Positions 12,107 through 22,218 of a stretch of DNA of 64,000 nucleotides are shown here, one piece after another; positions within the stretch are counted from its first letter, which is position 1, and every line of letters starts with the position of its first letter. Location: positions 109,640-173,639 of the forward strand of contig NOKP01000050.1 in NCBI GenBank assembly GCA_002682825.1. Direction: 5' to 3'. A model generated the notes under the pieces. That model was not told the DNA's origin. It saw nothing but the letters and a program-made list of their open reading frames with translations, and did no database searches. Position numbers and translations under genes: made by a program. The stretch comes from Neonectria sp. B-13 (Eukaryota; Ascomycota; Sordariomycetes; Hypocreales; Nectriaceae).

Positions 12107-13705
12107 ATGCATTCCAAATTTATCTTTCACTTCTTGGTAGCTTTCATAAGCTTCAAGACAGCAACCTCGCAGCAATGCAATTCGAGCCTGATTCCGTACC
12201 CCACCGCCCCAGGCGTTGAAGTCCAGTCGCTTACAGCGGTGGCGGTGACCAACTTCAGCCGCAGCATCAACGAGCAATATGTTTCGCACTATCCCCAAAA
12301 CCTCACGTCTCTCAACTTTTGCAACGTCAGCATAAGTTACACGCACCCAGGGCAACACGACACTGTCAATATCCAGATCTGGCTTCCCGATTCCTGGAAC
12401 GGGAGGTTCCTCGGGACGGGTGGTGGAGGCTTTGCGGGAGGCGAAATCCAGCGCGGCTCACTTGCACTTGGGGTATCGCAGGGATACGCGACAGTGGCTA
12501 CGGATGGCGGGCATGATCGATCTTTCGGCGTTGCAACTGCTCCCTGGGCCCAGGTCTCACCCTTCAATGTGGACCAGTACGCCTTGCATAACTTCGCTTC
12601 AATCTCCCTGCTCGACATGACGGTGCTCGGAAAATCCTTGACCACGACCTTTTATGGTTCTGAGCCACGATACAGCTACTGGAACGGTTGTTCAACCGGT
12701 GGAAGGCAAGGCTTCATGCTTGCCCAACGGTATCCAGGATCGTACGACGGCATCCTGGCTGCTGCGCCGGGGATCAACTGGGATCGAATGCTCGCTGCTA
12801 CTCTGTATCCGCAGGTGGTGATGACCAATCTCAGCTATTACCCCAGCGCCTGCGAACTGAACGCGATATCATCCGCCATAGTCGCGGCGTGTGATGGGGA
12901 TGATGGTGCCGAGGATGGCATCGTATCTGCCCCATGGCTATGCAACTTCAACTACAGTTCCATCGTCGGCACGACTGTCACCTGTGAGGACGGCGATACT
13001 CTTGATATCACCTCGGCCGCGGTGCAGATTGCTGAGAGTGCATACAATGGCCCCCAGTCTTCATCGGGCGAGCAACTCTGGTTCGGACCTACGCCTGGTA
13101 GCCCTCTGACCGTGGCGACTGGTTTAGCTGTCACTACCTGCACGGGCAACCGCAATTGCACTGGGGCCCCCAATCCCATCGGACTTGACTGGGTGCGTCT
13201 ATTCGTGGACAGGAATCCCGATTTCACTTTGGACTCTGTGTCGACGCAGGAGCAGTTCGAGCGCCTCATCCATGCCAGTGAGCAGCAGTACCTATCAATC
13301 ATTGGTACTTCGGATCCTGACCTGAGCGCCTTCAAGGCAACTGGCGGGAAGATTATTACCTGGCACGGCCTGATGGACGAGATTGTCCCCTCGAAGGGCA
13401 CCACGGATTACTACAGCCGGGTTGAGGCCCTGGACCCGGATGTCAGGTCATTCTTCAAGCACTTCGAGGCTCCAGGTGTGGAGCACTGCTATCTGGGGGT
13501 CGGTCCATTTCCAGGAGAGAGCTTTCAAGCTCTAGTCAGATGGGTTGAAGACGGGGAATCTCCCGAGGTCCTACCTGCAAGGAGTGAAGGAACTGACGGG
13601 ACAGTGCGGAGACGGAATTTGTGCGCTTGGCCATTGGAAGCCCTGTACAAGGGGGGGGACCCAGCACTTGCAGAATCCTTCGAGTGTGGTGTTGGTGAGG
13701 CTTAG
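12107..13705 (+). CDS. Secreted tannase/feruloyl esterase family protein
   Basis: An intronless 532-aa secreted serine esterase of the tannase/feruloyl esterase family, expected to hydrolyse aromatic ester bonds in plant material outside the cell. The N-terminus is a signal peptide (MHSKFIFHFLVAFISFKTATS). The nucleophile elbow is GCSTGGRQG with Ser196; the acid is probably Asp424 in HGLMDEIVP and the base His460 in GVEHCYLG. Cysteines flank the serine and histidine in the family manner (CS motif and HC motif). A calcium-site-like loop, CDGDDGAEDGIV, lies in the lid region. Length and motif order are normal, and the frame is intact. Whether it prefers tannins, feruloyl or chlorogenic esters cannot be told. 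Confidence 0.93.
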   Translation: MHSKFIFHFLVAFISFKTATSQQCNSSLIPYPTAPGVEVQSLTAVAVTNFSRSINEQYVSHYPQNLTSLNFCNVSISYTHPGQHDTVNIQIWLPDSWNGRFLGTGGGGFAGGEIQRGSLALGVSQGYATVATDGGHDRSFGVATAPWAQVSPFNVDQYALHNFASISLLDMTVLGKSLTTTFYGSEPRYSYWNGCSTGGRQGFMLAQRYPGSYDGILAAAPGINWDRMLAATLYPQVVMTNLSYYPSACELNAISSAIVAACDGDDGAEDGIVSAPWLCNFNYSSIVGTTVTCEDGDTLDITSAAVQIAESAYNGPQSSSGEQLWFGPTPGSPLTVATGLAVTTCTGNRNCTGAPNPIGLDWVRLFVDRNPDFTLDSVSTQEQFERLIHASEQQYLSIIGTSDPDLSAFKATGGKIITWHGLMDEIVPSKGTTDYYSRVEALDPDVRSFFKHFEAPGVEHCYLGVGPFPGESFQALVRWVEDGESPEVLPARSEGTDGTVRRRNLCAWPLEALYKGGDPALAESFECGVGEA

Positions 13706-14685
13706 CCACTCCAGGGACGGTGGTCTATTAGTTAGAACGAATGCCAGACACGGTGTAAGGGGAGGAGTCCTGCTATCCAGCTGCTTGCTCCTAGTAGTAA
13801 AGCCTCGGAGGATGAAAACACAAATAGTTAGTTAGATCTTAAATCAAACATCTCCGTGTAAGGCCCAAAATGTAACATCCGAACATGACCAAGTCGATGA
13901 TACATGGCGCGCTAAAATGAGTCTAGAGCTCGGCGCCATGACCTCGAACATCTTCAGTCGTCTACAGTCCCATCTAAGCATAAACCATCCCATTCAGTGT
14001 CGCCACATACTAAAGTCGTCGACTCAGGGGTGAGCCAGCAAGATCTCCCCAGAGTTCCCAGCTGGCGTCCGACCGTTCTGCCGACACAAACCCCATGACC
14101 GGTTTATGCGTTGATAACCAGAGCGTTACACTAAGAATCTCAGATGCTAAACAAGTCTTGACCTTGACATCTATCGGCGCCACGTTCACATGCTTAGAAA
14201 TATACAATAAATGCGAAACCAGCAGCGATCAGCACCTAGAATCCATATCAAGATCCTGGTTGTCATCGGACTAGCCGACAACGCATACTCGGAGTTAACG
14301 CCATCCCGTGCCTCGAATTCATTTAACTTGTGCAACGGCTTGAGAAGCCGGATGCTAGTGTTCTTGGCGTAGTAAGACATTGACTTTGCTGCGCCTCCCT
14401 CCCCGCCGCAACAATCAAGGAATCTCAACTACCCGCCTATGGCCGCGTGTACAATCATCCCAAGCCCCGGCCAGTCTTTTGTTCGTTCAGCTCCATCCGG
14501 GCTTGGCAATTTTCGGCAGAATGAAACTAGGCCAGCGTGATTCTCATTGACTAGAAGTCGCAGCATATAAATACCCGTCCAAGTCGCTTCTGATTAAAGG
14601 CGAGAAATCTCATCGCATCATCAAACTTCTACTCCTTCTACAGTATCTTCATCCTCACCCAACTTGTATCATTTCATCTACAAAG
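13706..14685. other. Intergenic, promoter of alcohol dehydrogenase
   Basis: About 980 bp with no convincing gene. The last 120 bp contain a TATA element (14566) and a long C/T-rich leader, typical of a well-expressed fungal gene. Confidence 0.5.
14566..14573 (+). promoter_or_regulatory. TATA element for alcohol dehydrogenase
   Basis: TATAAATA lies 120 bp before the ATG at 14686 and is followed by a pyrimidine-rich stretch (about 14627-14660), the standard layout of strong ascomycete promoters. Confidence 0.55.
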
Positions 14686-15871
14686 ATGGCACGCAACTTG
14701 ACACTGAATTCCACCATGCGGGGAGTTATGTGGGAAGGGGTATTGCAAAATGTTGCTATTCGGGACCTTCCCGTCCCGAATATCACTGCCTCCACCGATG
14801 CTCTCGTTCGCGTTCGATACGCAGGTATCTGCGGAACAGATATCCATGTCACCAATGGATACTCTCCCAGGGAGGATGCCGCGTGGGGTCTTGGCCATGA
14901 AGCCATGGGGATTGTCGAGTACATCGGCAATGCAGTAAACGAAGTCTCAGTGGGGGACTACGTCGTCGTTCCAGATGGAGTGCATACTGCCTCGTTCGAA
15001 ATGGTACCGGCAGAAATGGATTGGTACGGCACCCAGTTGGGTGGCGCCCAATGTAAGTCGCCCAGAGTCCTCAGTTGTACAGTGTTGAAACTAATGCATT
15101 GCTTGGCAATTAGCTGAGTACGTGCGTGTTCCCCATGCCGACTACAACTTGATCCCAATCCCCGACTCGGATACCCTGAACTCGACCCGGGAAATGGATT
15201 ACTTGTTCGTCGGTGATATTTTTGCCACGGGCTGGACGTCTCTCAACTTTGCTGGCTTCGAAAGTGGCGACACAGTGGCCATCTTCGGCGCAGGCCCTGT
15301 TGGCCTCCTTGCCGCGCACTCTGCTCTGATTCGCGGTGCATCGAATGTGTATGTGGTCGATTACGTTCCAGACCGCCTAGCACTTGCGGCCTCTATTGGT
15401 GCTATACCTATCGACTTTACTGCATCCGACCCGGTGGAGCAAATCATGGCCTTGGAGCCAAATGGTGTTCGACGGTCCATTGACGCAGTAGGGTTCGAGG
15501 CAGTCAATGCAACACTCGACGTCCAAACCGACATCGTCATCCGAAACATGATTGCCGTCACTGGGTACAATGGGGGTTTGGGTGGAGTTGGCGTTTATGC
15601 GAACCTCGATGGCCTCGCGGAAAGCCGTACCGGAATACATATCCCTTCCCACATTGAATTTCCCATCACAGAGTTCTTCTTCAAAGGATTGAGTTGGGGA
15701 AACGGACCAGTGGATGTGAAACTGGTGGCACCAGAGCTTGTGAGGCTTATCAACGAGGGGAAAGCAAGACCCAGCTTCATCGTCAGCAGTGTGGTTGGGA
15801 TTGAGGAAGCGCCGGACGCATATCAACGGTTTACTAACAAGGAGGAAATCAAGGCCGTCATCCGTTTCTAG
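14686..15871 (+). CDS. Zinc-type medium-chain alcohol dehydrogenase
   Basis: A 374-aa NAD(P)-dependent dehydrogenase of the medium-chain (MDR) superfamily. Two exons, 14686-15052 and 15114-15871, are split by a 61-nt intron. Catalytic zinc ligands are visible: Cys49 in GICGTDIHV and His71-Glu72 in GLGHEAMG. The coenzyme domain has GAGPVGLLAA followed by an acidic residue in VYVVDYVPDR, which suggests NAD. The segment that normally carries four structural-zinc cysteines (after VSVGDYVVVP) has no cysteine here, so this lineage has lost structural zinc. Best described as a glutathione-independent formaldehyde dehydrogenase-like or polyol/alcohol dehydrogenase; the substrate is unknown. It has its own strong promoter. 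Confidence 0.9.
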
Positions 15872-16329
15872 TTGATGGTTCGCATGCACATGCACCCCGA
15901 ACTGGTTGGATGCATCCAAGGTGCGAGGGTCAACACTTTCAACTATATACACCCAGAGCGAACGGTTCAAGTTTGCAAGAGTACTAGGTTGCATACCACA
16001 TAGTTCAAAATTATACATCATACCTGAAAACGTATCCTTGATTAAAAAAGAAAAAGACATATTTTTCTTAGAAGTGAACAAGTTTTTCCAAGCCTATGCG
16101 CTTATTAGGTCATATGTACCTGCTCGTAACAGTTGTTTAAGGTTAGACCGCATGTGCCACGTGCCGGATAGTTAATCCACGACGATCAGCGTAGGGCCAA
16201 AGACGGCCCGTTAATAGCCCAGTCACTCCATAAACTCAAAGACCCTTTGCCCTGCCCAGGGACATCTAATACAAAAGTCGGTAATAACCCAGCCTGATAC
16301 GTTTTTCTACAATGTCCACCTAAAAGGTA
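15872..16329. other. Intergenic spacer
   Basis: It holds the 3' region of the dehydrogenase. No supported coding sequence is seen. Confidence 0.4.
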
Positions 16330-16700
16330 TTGCCGCTGCGTCGGCGGCGAATGACTTAGCTTGCATGCAATTCCTGCCGTGCTCGCAAGACTGGCTGCGA
16401 GGGCGCCGGCCAGTCTGTACTTCGTGCAGCATGAAAGCATTGGGAGACCAGTGCGCCTACCAGGAGAGAGTCTTAAGCTCAAAACCCCTGTGAGTCTCTT
16501 TGCTGTTTGGACAACCCTTCCTGATCTCTCGAAGAACTCTTTTCGACGTCAACAGCCGACTTCAAAGCTTAGAAGTAAAAGTCCGAGGGGATCCGCATCT
16601 GCGCCGGAATGTCGCCGGTGCCCCCCCCCCAAGCGTCTGGCAGTATCTAGTTCCTGTATTTGGCCAATGTCTCTACAATGCTGACTTGAGCTGTAGTCGC
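16330..16700 (+). pseudogene. Relic of a Zn2Cys6 regulator
   Basis: Broken plus-strand remains of a zinc-cluster factor. One frame reads ACMQF, then GRRPVCTSCSMKALGDQC followed by AYQER, which matches the second half of a Zn2Cys6 domain (usual form: DGRRPVCSAC...C.YE). The expected second cysteine of the first CxxC is Phe. Another frame then reads LFDVNSRLQSLE, a typical linker/coiled coil of such factors, so a frameshift separates them. A run of ten C (16621-16630) and stop codons follow. No middle homology domain is left nearby. Confidence 0.6.
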
Positions 16701-16959
16701 AATATCGGTTTCTTCAGAGCAAATCGTGATGCATCAATCGCATGACGCCGAGGAGGAGACTGTATACAGCCCATCTTCGAAAGATTTTACCTTCAGGAGG
16801 TAATCTAAATACAAGACACTGAGATGGACACTGCACAAACTTCCTAATCAATAGCTTGCCCCAAGGAAAGAATCATGCTCGACCTCCCAGACTTCACTGT
16901 AGTCTAGTCGCCTAGCCTTGCTCATGCTATGGATCTTGTCTCACTCCGAGAGCGTCAGT

Positions 16960-17300
16960 TTGCAGACACGCCTTTACGTTGTTTCTAGAATTTTATACAT
17001 CCAGTCTTTCCTATATTATACTAACCATCCTTCACTACTGTATGCAGCCATTTATTAGAATAAGTCATACCTGTGGAAATATAGGTCTCAGTAGTCTTCT
17101 GGGAAGTAATCCTTTTGTTACTGACAGTACCTTTAGCTTACCGTTATAAGTGAATACATAATAATAGTGTCTTTTATGCAATACTTAATATAGTCTTAGC
17201 CTTTGAATGTTATAGCTTAGGTTGAGATTAGGCGGTTATAATTAGTAGAATTGTCTTAATACTTACTTTTTCTTTCTTATTACTGTAGCTGGATGTCACA
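16960..17300. repeat. AT-rich block, probably RIP-damaged repeat
   Basis: A short block full of TTATA, TAGTA and CTTATT words, with far more A/T than its surroundings and no open frame. This is the texture of an old transposon piece mutated by RIP (C to T in repeats). No ends, target duplication or coding homology are visible. Confidence 0.5.
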
Positions 17301-17516
17301 GCCTGGGCTAGGGCACAGGCAATAGGGAACAGCAGAATGACGGACCTGCCCAATATTACTTCAACCAATCACGTGTACTGGACTGACAGCGCAATAGTAG
17401 GCGTTTTCTCTTCTCCACATCAAGTGAGGTGTTGATGGGAAAATTGTAAGGTACGGATGTCACGGCTGGTATGTAATAACAGCACAAATGCAAGATTAAC
17501 CATCACCGTCAAATAA

Positions 17517-18300
17517 TCAGATATTCACGAGCCCTCCCATATCCACACCCTCCACCTCATAACTTCTAGTCCACCGGAGGCTCATATCAAAATCTCGACA
17601 GTAATACAATGTGTTGAAATCGGGCGACTCCTTTTGCGCCATTCTCCGCATTAACATGATCAGATTCGGTGTCGCATCTCCAGCACACATCAATACCCCT
17701 CTGAGTCTCTGTACACAGGTATCTATACGCTGCATTACCTGCTCTTCCGATCCTTGGAAGGCACTTAGAGAAGAGTAGTCGTATTCCTCCCTGTACGTGT
17801 GCTGCCACAAGAGGTTGAGACACACCGTGTTCCTAAAGACCTCAAGGTAGGCGGGAACTTGGCCGTCTGAGCTTTTGGCGAGGAGTAGATGGGTTTCTGA
17901 GAAAACCCGTTCTGGAACATCTACCAAGAATGGTGTACTACTTCGAAAGCAGCTGCTAAGAGCGCCCATCTGTACTATCGATAGCCTCCCAGCCTGGTCG
18001 TATATCCTTACACCATGAGGACATGCTCTTCACGCATCCAAGGTCCGACGGTTCTAGACCTTGACTGATGAGCAGGATGATGGCAGAGAGAGTGATGAAT
18101 GCAACTGAGAGGTTGGACAAGACTGATTAGTGCGATAGCGTCGTAGATATCTTGAACTAGGACAGGTAAAGATCGAGATGAAGGCGAGAGATTTCTGTAC
18201 GGATTTGTCCTCTTTAGCTGGGGATTGCAAATACCCTGAAATTTGAACTCTGTCTTCCGCCGTGGTCTCCTGGCGTTGGTTCCCTATGTCCTCATCATCC
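17517..18300 (-). pseudogene. UstYa-family (DUF3328) gene, degenerate
   Basis: UstYa-type proteins are membrane-anchored oxidases or cyclases acting on fungal peptides in secondary metabolism. The open part (17969-17517) has the family's C-terminal pattern: CLNLLWQHTYREEYDYS, then CVQRLRGVLMCAGDATPN. Both signature HxxHC motifs are changed: the first reads RNTVC and the second RIDTC, so four histidines are missing. Further upstream, in other frames, there is a hydrophobic segment (SVAFITLSAIILLIS) that would be the membrane anchor and a WEAIDSTD-like block. I cannot connect these by normal introns. It is a decayed copy or, less likely, a divergent non-catalytic homologue with an unusual gene structure. 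Confidence 0.6.
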
Positions 18301-19036
18301 CACTATTGTGTGCTTGATTCATGATGCAAGTCAACAGCATCGCTGCGGCATAGCACGGCGAAGTCCCGAGATCCCGAGTTCCTTGCTTGGCCCCTGAGAC
18401 GAATCCAAGATTAGAATCTCAAGCCCCAATGCTTATCTAGAGACACACGCCCCTCATTTTCAGGGGTCAACCAACAGCGACTCAGTAGCTTCCTGATTGA
18501 GGTGAAGATCGGGATGTACTGCAAGCGGCTGATTATATGATATGCATAGTAACAATACACGTCCGAATGACCTACGTGTACGTTACTACCGGCTTGTTCT
18601 GTCACAATATCCTGGTTGATATGGCTCAGTCACGTCATGTTCAGAATGCAGGACCGGGTGTTAGGCCAACAAGTTTCGACTGTACATGGCCCAACCGCCG
18701 ATCTTTGAACCTACCCTTTACGCCGAAATGCCGGCAAGTGAAGCATGTAGATCAATGGCGGTGGAAAATTCCCACCTATCGTGAAATGATTAACATTTAC
18801 TTACGTCGTGGCGATATCTAATCCACCAACGCAAAGCAGTGTGCCTTCCCGTGGGCTCAACACTCAAGCCGCTTGCCTCCGACGAGGTCTCTTTTACATA
18901 GGAGCGAGGCATAGCGCCAAGTGGACCCGAAACGTCACAGGCGCACCCCCGAAGGAAGCTGGCATGCATACATGATTCATGGCCGGCTTATACTTGTGAA
19001 ATCCGGGTGACAAACATGGCAGGCTTTCATCTAATT
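18301..19036. other. Intergenic spacer
   Basis: About 700 bp between the degenerate ustYa copy and the amidase 3' end. Open frames near 18411-18821 show no recognisable domain. Confidence 0.4.
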
Positions 19037-20757
19037 CTAAATATTCGGTACCGGCCGAGGCTTAGCAAGCTTCTCGTAAGCCGCCATGAAACGTAACAGA
19101 GTCTCTTCCTCATTGGCCTTTGCTACGAGGCATAAGCCGAATGGCCGATTGTTGTAGTGAAGCTGCCCGATTGGGACCGTTGCTAGAGGGTATTCTAGGA
19201 TTGTCAAAAACCGAGAGACAAAGATAGAGTCGGAGAGTAATTACCTGCGGCAGCAGCATGAACGCACAACGAGGAGTCGCCCGGAGCTACAATGACATTA
19301 ATTTGTTCTTGCTCAAACGCTTCGTCGAGAATCTGTTTCGCAATGCTACGAAGCTCCTGTTTTAGGGTAGCTATTTTCGCCTTGTCATCGGCACTCTCCA
19401 CTGCCGCTTCCAGATCGTTCTGCTCTGTGAATGCTGTAGTCGGTTAGAGATAAGTGTAAATAGGGACTGGAAAGTGGATGGCGCTCAACTCACGAGCAGG
19501 GAGGGCCTTTTCACAATTCTCATTGTTGAACTTAGCGATATCCGCGGCGCAGCGCACGGAACATTCGTCAAACGCCTCAATAAACCCAGGTATGCAAACA
19601 TTCTTAAAGTCCCAATCTAAACGGCCATTAGCTGGTTCAGTACACCTGTCAAAGTTTATAGTGACACACAAGCGATTGGGAGTATGGATGGAAGCGTTGA
19701 AACATCCTGAACATTGATCGGGTACTTACTTCATAGAGCAGCCATGGCTCTCCAGGGTAGCAACCATAGATTCGTACTCATCAACCTATAAATCTTATGT
19801 GAGTCTCTTCAACGCCCTAGTGCAATGAGCGTACCATACCATCTGTTCTGCGGTACCTTTAAACTGCGTACAGAGCTCTGGGGACATACTCCACACTTTC
19901 GGATCCAGGAAGCCTGCTGAAATCCCAGCCCAGGATCCCAGATGAGGTGAGTTGAATGAATGACGAAGCAAGATTTCAGCCATAACGCGGACGTCGGCGG
20001 CGGATTTTGCCATTGGACCTAGACTGTCAAAGAATTCCGTCATAGTGTATAGCCCGGTAGTTTCTTGAACCCCAATGGTAGGTTTGAGCGCGTACAGACC
20101 TGCGCGTGTCGAAGGAGTCACGATGGAGCCTACTGTCTCTGTGGCCATGGCAAGAGGACTATACCCAGCGGCTACGGCCACCGCAGAACCCGTAGACGAG
20201 CCTCCAGGGGCCTGCTAACTCTCAGCCTGGAATGCTCTTGTATGAAAAGAATGAGATCGTCTACTCACTGAGTGACCAAGAAGTTTCTCATTGTCCTCCA
20301 TCGTCCCAACATATGGTGATAGCGTCTGGCCACCATGGGCTGACCAGCCAGGCATCATCATGGTTATTTTCATGCCCGCAAACTCCTAAGGTGCGCGTTA
20401 GTCCGATGAAACCATATAGTAAACAAACTTACTGACCGTCATGTTGGCCTTTCCTAGGATGATCAAGCCAGCGTCAATTAGCCGTTGCGTAATGGCTCCG
20501 TTCTTCGACGCCTTGGATCCGATGAATGCACATGATCCAGCCGTAGTGCTCATGCCAAGATCGGACGCGGTGATGAAGCTGTCCTTGAGAATAATTGGGA
20601 TTCCATGGAATGGGCTCCTGATCTTAAAATGTCGCTACCTAACACAACAACATTTAATTGGGGTTTCTACTAGAGTACTCATATGACAAAGATTGTCATA
20701 CGCGTTCTCGTGATATATAGCAGCCAAACTCAAATGTCGCGTTGCTGAGGTGCCTGT
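19037..20757 (-). CDS. Amidase signature enzyme, N-terminally truncated
   Basis: An amidase-signature hydrolase that would cleave a carboxamide. The Ser-cisSer-Lys triad is present: Lys in HGIPIILKDSF, the cis-Ser in the GGSSTGSAVAVAAG loop and the nucleophile in ATETVGSIV. Several exons can be followed from about 20757 to the stop at 19037; the C-terminus (GLCLVAKANEEETLLRF, then LAKPRPVPNI) is canonical. The start is missing: the first recognisable exon (TSATRHLSLAAIYHENAYDN) has no ATG, and the 80 bp before it runs straight into the end of the neighbouring ustYa-like gene. About 50 N-terminal residues are therefore lost or sit in an exon I cannot see. The junction to the next exon at about 20640-20690 is irregular. 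It may be a recent pseudogene. Confidence 0.75.
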
Positions 20758-20835
20758 TAATAGAATTTCGTTGCCTTACTACTCTTGCAATTCATTACAT
20801 AGTCCACTAGTCATTGTCTTCTTTGAATGACCAGT

Positions 20836-21583
20836 CTATTCTTCCACAGTATCAAAGACATAATGCAAATTCACCCATTCGACCAGCTCGTGATACTTTT
20901 GCGGAAGCCCTCTCCTCCCAATCTTACCGCCTTGTTCTGGCTCCACCAAGAAGTACGGAGTCACATCGCCGAGACAGGTGAAGACTGTTCTCAAGGTCTC
21001 GATGCAGTGGTCTACATGGTGGCATCGTGTCTTCTCTCCTCCACTGAATGACGGTAGGTTGCTATAGTCCCAGTGATCTCGGTAAATAAACTGCCTCACA
21101 AGATTCTACCGTGTTCCCCAGCATTAGCTTTGAGCTCTTGATTTTGACATCATGACGACTTACCAGGCAATGAATCTGATGGGCGCCCTCAAGAAGACCG
21201 CCAACACCAGCATCCGGTCCCGAGTTGACTAATCTAAAGTCTGCCGTCGTTGAGGATTTGTTTAGGTCACTAAGAGATTCCAGCACACTGAAGGCACCAA
21301 CTGTCCAAGTCAATCATCTTCCCGGGTCTACTTGAGGCTTCAGACACTCACAGTCCCACAACTTCACCCATGCTTTTTCCGAACCAGCAGACGGCTAACC
21401 GCTGTATTCGTCAGATTGGAAGGCGTCGTTGAATGGCACCCATTCGTAATCGACAGCCTCGAGTACTGGACCTATTGAGTGTCAACGGTGATGAACACAA
21501 ACATGGAGGAAGGCCGACATACTTGGAGCTGAGAACCGTCGCATGCACGATTCATCCGAGATGCCATGGTAGTACTTGAAGAT
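20836..21583 (-). pseudogene. UstYa-family (DUF3328) gene, 5'-truncated with stop
   Basis: A copy of the UstYa family with both catalytic-type motifs intact: GAHQIHCL and HHVDHCIETLR, followed by FTCLGDVTPYFLVEP. Upstream exons read YYHGISDESCMRRFSAP and VLEAVDYEWVPFNDAF, and join by a normal intron. An in-frame TAG occurs at 21395-21397, right where the family has a G.PS..EKAW segment, and that segment does continue after the stop. No N-terminal cytoplasmic tail or membrane anchor is found upstream, and no ATG in frame. The gene is therefore probably dead or truncated. It lies only about 80 bp from the amidase fragment on the same strand. Confidence 0.72.
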
Positions 21584-22218
21584 AAAGAATGAAAGGGAGG
21601 CAGAAAGGGAAATAGATGATATTGAAAAGTTAAGTAGTGTGTAGTAAGTGTTTTGTTGGTATTCTCCTTGTCATTGATGGGCGGTAGCCCTGTCTAGGAT
21701 GAATTGGCTGACGTCTCATCGACATCGACATCCTCCCTAGTCGTCGCAACGGGCTGGTACTGAAGCTGCCGAAGAAGGCGACTCATTGCAGGTTGTCTCT
21801 AAGTGGGGGTTTCGATGAAAATTGGGAGGGAAAACGTGACAATAGTTGAGTTGTGTTTGCAGTAGGCCATGACCCAGTTTTCGGACGAACACTAGACTAG
21901 TTCCCGCGGCTAAATTAGAGCTGCCGGGGATAAAATCAGGAACAAAGTTGACGGGGACCCATTCCAAGGAGCACATTCTGGCCGGCTTCACCGCCCAATA
22001 TCCAGCGTTATTCGGTGAATGAGTTAACGGTGACGGATCGAAGGAAGGCAAGGGTCTTAATGGAAGGATCCACACTGCAGCCTGGCCGTGACCCACAAAA
22101 TGGAGCTCGGCTCAGTTCACGCAGTGGAATTCACGCAAAACTCATCACGTATTTAAGTGCTACAGTCTTCTCTCCGTTGATCTTTGCTACATCATCTCGA
22201 AATTTCAGATACAGCTAC
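21584..22218. other. Intergenic region
   Basis: The space between the leftward UstYa relic and the rightward oxygenase gene. An open frame extends upstream of the oxygenase ATG to 22015 but carries no family signal, so I leave it as promoter/leader. Confidence 0.4.

Noticed and set aside
15377..16081. 234-codon minus-strand frame over the alcohol dehydrogenase
   Set aside because: It is the antisense of a clear dehydrogenase exon and has no family match.
17517..21583. RiPP precursor gene with Kex2-type repeated cores
   Set aside because: I looked for repeated Lys-Arg-flanked short peptides near the UstYa copies and across the window and found none.
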